Assembly: GCA_964516815.1 (NCBI GenBank)
Contig: CAZEXK010000004.1
Span: 1-64,000, forward strand
DNA from: CAIJNA01 sp964516815
Lineage (GTDB): Bacteria > Campylobacterota > Campylobacteria > Campylobacterales > Arcobacteraceae
Length of the DNA: 64,000 bases
Direction of reading: 5' to 3'
Below the pieces are notes generated by a model. That model was not told where the DNA came from, ran no database searches, and worked only from the letters and a program-made list of their open reading frames with translations. Made by a program: the position numbers and the translations under genes. Shown here piece after piece: positions 60,803 to 64,000 of the stretch. The stretch's first letter is position 1, and each line of letters opens with the position of its first letter.

Positions 60803-60994
60803 ATGAAAAAAGAAGAAGAAATTAGTTTTGAGGACAAAATTACAGAAGCAAAAAAACATTTGGAAAAATTAATGAATCCAGATATTACTTTGTCAAACAG
60901 TGTAAAAGAGTATAAAGAGGGACTAAAACAGTTAGAAATTGCTCAAAAGCTTCTAGATGATGCTAAGCTTCATTTTGAAGTTATTGAACAATGA
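60803..60994 (+). CDS. xseB: Exodeoxyribonuclease VII small subunit
   Basis: 63-residue helical protein with the XseB pattern SFEDKITEAKKHLEKLMN and SVKEYKEGLKQLEIAQKLLDDA. It caps the ends of the long XseA helices. It is 3 bp after metX and converges on xerH with one base between stops; xseA is not in the window. Confidence 0.9.
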   Translation: MKKEEEISFEDKITEAKKHLEKLMNPDITLSNSVKEYKEGLKQLEIAQKLLDDAKLHFEVIEQ

Positions 60995-60995
60995 T

Positions 60996-62048
60996 TTATA
61001 TTAAATCTGTAGTCTTTTTTAATCTATTTGTATCAAAATGAGTATATATTCTAGAAGTATTAATATCAGCATGTCCAAGTGCTTCTTGGACAAGTATTAA
61101 ATCTTGATGTTTATTGTATAAAAGAGTGGCAAAACTATGTCTTAACATATGAGCTCCATTTTTTTCTTTTCTAATTCCACAACTTAATAAAATCTTTTCA
61201 ACCGTACGACTAATATAGCTTTGAGTTAATGGTTTTGCTTTAGAGTTACATAATAATAAGTTATTTTCACATGATCTTAAGTCCATCCATTGCTTCAAAT
61301 CATCCTGTATTACACTTGCTTTTATCATAACTACGCGTGGCTTATTACCTTTACCTCTTATTTGAAGTAAATATACATCTTTTTCTTGAAATAAATCTTT
61401 TATTTTTAAATTTATGGCTTCAGATACTCTAATACCAGTATATAAAATAATTTTAATGATTAATTTATTTCTAGCTTTTATTTTGTTTGAGAATTTATAA
61501 GTATCTAAATGTGATATAAAAGTATCAATTTCAATTTTATTCATAAAAGAGGGTAGTTTAGTACCTTTATTACCACCCAGTCCTCCCCAATTTTTTAATT
61601 GAATATTGTATAAATATACATTGTTACTTGAGGATTCATTTTGCCTATCTATATATGAAAAAAAATTTACAATAGCTATTTTATGGTTCTTTTTAGTAGC
61701 ATCTGATAAGCCACTTGTACTTGTGGCTAAAAAGTCACTTAAAATATCTTCATCTATGTCTTTCATTGTGTAAATATTTAAATCTCTTATATAGTTATAC
61801 AATTTGTATATAGGGTTAAAATATGTATTAATTCCAGCTAGTCCAATATTTCTTGCTTGTTTTACTATGGTTTTTAATTCTTCTATATCATTTGTGCCGT
61901 TAACTAACATTTTTAATATATTAGATAGACTGTCTTTATCACTTACGCTGCTATTTGATAATGATGTTAATTTACTTCTTATAAAGCGTTCACACCAAAA
62001 TAACATTGTTTTATTTATATCATTATGATAATCTATATTGTACTTCAT
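60996..62048 (-). CDS. xerH: Site-specific tyrosine recombinase XerH
   Basis: Resolves chromosome dimers at dif. An N-terminal core-binding domain (about 70-170) is followed by the catalytic domain with all active residues: R207 (TGIRVSEA), K233 (RGKGNKPR), H300 and R303 (HMLRHSFA), H326 (LGHADI) and Y335 (SRIYTHF). At 350 aa it is longer than XerC/D (about 300) because of an extended N-terminus, as in the single-recombinase XerH systems of this phylum. The ATG has AAAAAGGAT upstream. A candidate recombination site lies 35-54 bp before it. Confidence 0.93.
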   Translation of the reverse strand: MKYNIDYHNDINKTMLFWCERFIRSKLTSLSNSSVSDKDSLSNILKMLVNGTNDIEELKTIVKQARNIGLAGINTYFNPIYKLYNYIRDLNIYTMKDIDEDILSDFLATSTSGLSDATKKNHKIAIVNFFSYIDRQNESSSNNVYLYNIQLKNWGGLGGNKGTKLPSFMNKIEIDTFISHLDTYKFSNKIKARNKLIIKIILYTGIRVSEAINLKIKDLFQEKDVYLLQIRGKGNKPRVVMIKASVIQDDLKQWMDLRSCENNLLLCNSKAKPLTQSYISRTVEKILLSCGIRKEKNGAHMLRHSFATLLYNKHQDLILVQEALGHADINTSRIYTHFDTNRLKKTTDLI

Positions 62049-62065
62049 ATTTATCCTTTTTAGTA

Positions 62066-62071
62066 ATTATA
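62066..62071 (-). promoter_or_regulatory. -10 box (TATAAT) of xerH
   Basis: TATAAT on the minus strand, 17 bp before the xerH ATG and directly beside the inverted repeat at 62083-62102. A recombinase bound there would cover the promoter and could repress its own gene; that is inference. Confidence 0.5.
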
Positions 62072-62082
62072 TCATAATTGTC

Positions 62083-62102
62083 TTGAAAACTATAATTTTC
62101 AA
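62083..62102. other. Candidate difH recombination site of XerH
   Basis: TTGAAAA (62083-62089) and TTTTCAA (62096-62102) are perfect inverted arms around a 6-bp centre, CTATAA. Xer sites consist of two inverted binding arms around a 6-8 bp centre, and epsilonproteobacterial difH arms, as I recall them, end in GAAAA/TTTTC next to the centre. Outside these 7 bp the arms diverge, as asymmetric dif arms do. The location beside the recombinase gene fits single-recombinase systems. An alternative is a terminator of the leftward decarboxylase, but no T run follows on that strand. Confidence 0.55.
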
Positions 62103-62124
62103 ACTGTTATGTGTTTTAACTAGA

Positions 62125-63579
62125 CTAGTACCCTAACACATTAATATAATTAGCATTAGAATCTTGTGTACCAGTAAGCATAGAGCCTTGTTTTTTTAAA
62201 AATTGTATGTATTCTATTATTTCTTTATTTATTCTTTCTCCTGGAGTAATTATTGGTATACCTGGAGGATATGCCATTATAAACTCAGCGCTAACATCTC
62301 CTTGACAATCTTCTAGTAGTTTTTTTCTTTTATGAGAATAAAAAGCATCTCTTGGACTAACTATGACTTCAGGATTATGTAAAGTAACTTTATTTAATAT
62401 TAAAGCTTTATTTTGATTTTTTTGTGATATTTGTTTTAGAGCAAATATTAGTTTATTTATATTTTCTTTTGTATCACCTATACTTAATACAGCTAAGGTG
62501 TTATATGCATCCCCAAATTCCATTTGTATATTATACTCATCTCTTAAGATATCATACACTTCAAAGCCTGTTAACCCAATGTCGTTAACTTTTATTGATA
62601 ATTTTGTTTCATCAAAACCATAAGTACTATCATCTGTGTTAAGTAACTCCAGCCCAAACGAACTAAGTCCTCTTATTTTATTTATTTCTATTCTTGCATA
62701 TCTTGAAAGTTCTAATACTCTTTTAAATTCTTTTCGTCCATTTATAGCTAAATTTTTTCTAGCAACATCCAAACTAGCCATAAGAAGATATGATGCACTA
62801 GTTGTTTGCATCATATTAAGTATAGTTTTTATATGATTAGTACTTATATTTTCATTTCTTATAAGTAAAATAGAACTTTGAGTGAGTGAACCACCAGTTT
62901 TATGCATGCTAATTGTACTTATATCAGCCTTAGCATTCATGGCTGATACAGGAAAACTATCATTAAAGTTCAAATGTGAACCATGTGCTTCATCTACAAG
63001 CACTAACATATTATATTTATGTGCATAATTTACTATTTTTTTAATATCTGTACAAAAACCATAATATGTTGGATTTGTTATTAGTATAGCTTTTGCATCT
63101 AAGTTTTCATCAATTGTTTTTTTTACATTTTGGAAACTTACATTAAATGCTATGCCTAAATCATTGTTAATATTTGGTTGAATATAAGCAGGTATGGCAT
63201 CTGCTAGTATTAAACCATTTATAGCACTTCTGTGTACATTTCTTGGTAATATTATCTTGTCTCCAGGACTGCAAGCAGCCATTATCATAGCTTGAATACC
63301 AGCTGTTGTTCCATTTACCAAAAAAAATGCATCTGTGGCATTAAATAAACTAGCAGCTAATTGCTCAGCTTCTTTTATAATACCAATTGGATTTGATAAG
63401 TTATCAAGTGGTTTAGATGAGTTAACATCTACTTGCATAATAGTATCACCAAAATAATCAGTAAATTCTCTAAGCCCTCTTCCTTGTTTATGTCCTGGCA
63501 CGTCAAAAGGAATTATTTTTTTTTCATGATAATTTTTCATAGCTTCAAATAAAGGCATCTTATTTTGATTTTTTTGCAC
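62125..63579 (-). CDS. Orn/Lys/Arg decarboxylase family (fold type I), short form
   Basis: PLP-dependent amino-acid decarboxylase without the N-terminal wing domain, like the 480-490 aa enzymes of Gram-positive bacteria. PFDVPGHKQG opens the fold, FLVNGTTAGIQAM binds phosphate, LVDEAHGSH holds the cofactor Asp and His, and K227 in SMHKTGGSL is the Schiff-base lysine. The C-terminal domain ends AYPPGIPIITPGERI. GTG at 63579 is chosen because AGGA lies 6 bp upstream and it starts 1 bp after the nspC stop; an earlier in-frame start would overlap nspC, and an ATG at 63558 has no binding site. The pairing with nspC suggests arginine, ornithine or lysine decarboxylation for polyamines. Confidence 0.85.
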   Translation of the reverse strand: MQKNQNKMPLFEAMKNYHEKKIIPFDVPGHKQGRGLREFTDYFGDTIMQVDVNSSKPLDNLSNPIGIIKEAEQLAASLFNATDAFFLVNGTTAGIQAMIMAACSPGDKIILPRNVHRSAINGLILADAIPAYIQPNINNDLGIAFNVSFQNVKKTIDENLDAKAILITNPTYYGFCTDIKKIVNYAHKYNMLVLVDEAHGSHLNFNDSFPVSAMNAKADISTISMHKTGGSLTQSSILLIRNENISTNHIKTILNMMQTTSASYLLMASLDVARKNLAINGRKEFKRVLELSRYARIEINKIRGLSSFGLELLNTDDSTYGFDETKLSIKVNDIGLTGFEVYDILRDEYNIQMEFGDAYNTLAVLSIGDTKENINKLIFALKQISQKNQNKALILNKVTLHNPEVIVSPRDAFYSHKRKKLLEDCQGDVSAEFIMAYPPGIPIITPGERINKEIIEYIQFLKKQGSMLTGTQDSNANYINVLGY

Positions 63580-63580
63580 A

Positions 63581-64000
63581 CTAATTCCTATTTTTATAGT
63601 CATCATAAGAAAATGTCTTTTTTACTACTATATTTTTATTCTCATCAATAATCGCCAAATTTGGTAGTTTTATCCCATTGAATGTTGTATTTTTTACTAT
63701 AGTATAATGTATCATATCTTCAAAAATTATTTTATCTCCTATTTCTAATTTCTCTTTGAAAGAATAATCTCCCATAATATCACCTGCTAAGCAAGTGTTA
63801 CCTGCTAATTTGTATACAAAGTTATATTTATTTATATCTTTACTAGCATCTCTTACATCTGCTTTATATGGCATGATGAGAGTATCTGGCATGTGTGCTT
63901 CAGCACTTGTATCTAAAACAGCTATATTCATTTCATTGTGAACAATGTCCAAAACACTAGTTAGTAAAAAGCCAGTTTTCCATCCTATTGCTTCACCTGG
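63581..64000 (-). CDS. nspC: Carboxynorspermidine/carboxyspermidine decarboxylase, 3' part
   Basis: The reading frame is open to the right edge, so the N-terminal part lies outside the window; about 139 residues are visible. PGEAIGWKTGFLLTSVLDI, LDTSAEAHMPDTL, NTCLAGDIMGDYSF and FEDMIHYTIVKNTTFNG match the C-terminal barrel of NspC, a fold-type-III PLP decarboxylase. The cysteine in CLAGD and the Asp after it belong to the active site formed across the dimer. It performs the last step of the carboxy(nor)spermidine pathway of spermidine synthesis. The decarboxylase gene follows after 1 bp. Confidence 0.92.
   Translation of the reverse strand, partial: PGEAIGWKTGFLLTSVLDIVHNEMNIAVLDTSAEAHMPDTLIMPYKADVRDASKDINKYNFVYKLAGNTCLAGDIMGDYSFKEKLEIGDKIIFEDMIHYTIVKNTTFNGIKLPNLAIIDENKNIVVKKTFSYDDYKNRN

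Noticed and set aside
1..64000. CRISPR arrays, insertion sequences, prophage or a dedicated defence island
   Set aside because: I found no spaced direct repeats, transposase, phage structural genes or recognised defence genes; the only recombinase is the chromosomal XerH.

Overview
The window is a compact, AT-rich bacterial chromosome segment. The gene content points to Campylobacterota, most likely an Arcobacter-like member of the Arcobacteraceae. The evidence for that is: a single XerH-type recombinase; a dimeric MazG-fold dUTPase; a short Lnt; an rplY-pth-lptG cluster; a carboxynorspermidine/carboxyspermidine decarboxylase (NspC) fragment; TATAAT -10 boxes lying in T-rich tracts without a clear -35; and very frequent TTG start codons. 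The placement is inferred from gene families; no search was run. A run of 100 N at 19092-19191 marks a scaffold gap, so this is a draft assembly, and sequence on either side of it may not be physically adjacent as drawn.

Layout. 0-7 kb: a small cold-shock-like membrane protein, an ABC-F ATPase, an amino-acid racemase, lnt, and yajC-secD-secF. 7-18.5 kb: mfd, TIGR02757, a DTW tRNA modification enzyme, a metallo-hydrolase with dnaJ, recR, dUTPase, a three-gene cluster (TerB/J-domain protein, BFD-like ferredoxin, small protein), and tatB-tatC-queA. 18.5-19.1 kb: a frameshifted LysE exporter pseudogene running into the gap. 19.2-25.2 kb: a four-gene lipid operon (unknown, FabL-like reductase, pgsA, Imm22-like), dapE, two small genes, lgt and a GlpC/GlcF-type Fe-S protein. 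25.3-30.8 kb: folK, mnmA, prs, an OmpA/Pal-like lipoprotein, lepA and a Cys-rich small protein. 30.8-40.2 kb: comF-like, hisH-MOSC-hisA, a LolC/E-like permease, carB, a short Sua5-like protein, rsmH with an FtsL-like partner, HU and tRNA-Leu. 40.4-46.6 kb: a PTS-EIIC/EAL fusion, valS, CvfB-like, a small protein, tRNA-Cys and a broken ridA. 46.7-54.3 kb: ppiD-like, ftsA, ftsZ, murJ, pyrD and an M16 peptidase, all leftward. 54.4-64 kb: cytochrome c, CitE-like, rplY, pth, lptG, NUDIX, metY, metX, xseB, xerH with a candidate difH site, a fold-type-I amino-acid decarboxylase and the 3' part of nspC.

Almost everything is housekeeping: protein export (SecDF/YajC, TatBC, Lgt, Lnt, LolC/E, LptG), division and envelope (FtsAZ, MurJ, FtsL-like, RsmH), DNA repair and chromosome handling (Mfd, RecR, XseB, XerH, HU), translation and tRNA modification (LepA, RplY, Pth, ValS, MnmA, QueA, DTW protein) and biosynthesis (His, Met, pyrimidine, lysine/DAP, folate, PRPP, polyamine). 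I see no CRISPR array, insertion sequence, prophage or defence island. The most interesting items are the EIIC-EAL fusion, which keeps both the sugar-binding and the c-di-GMP-hydrolysis residues, and an inverted repeat with a 6-bp centre directly upstream of xerH that looks like its recombination site. Genes are packed tightly: many TAATG stop/start overlaps, and six convergent pairs separated by 12 bp or less with no room for a terminator.
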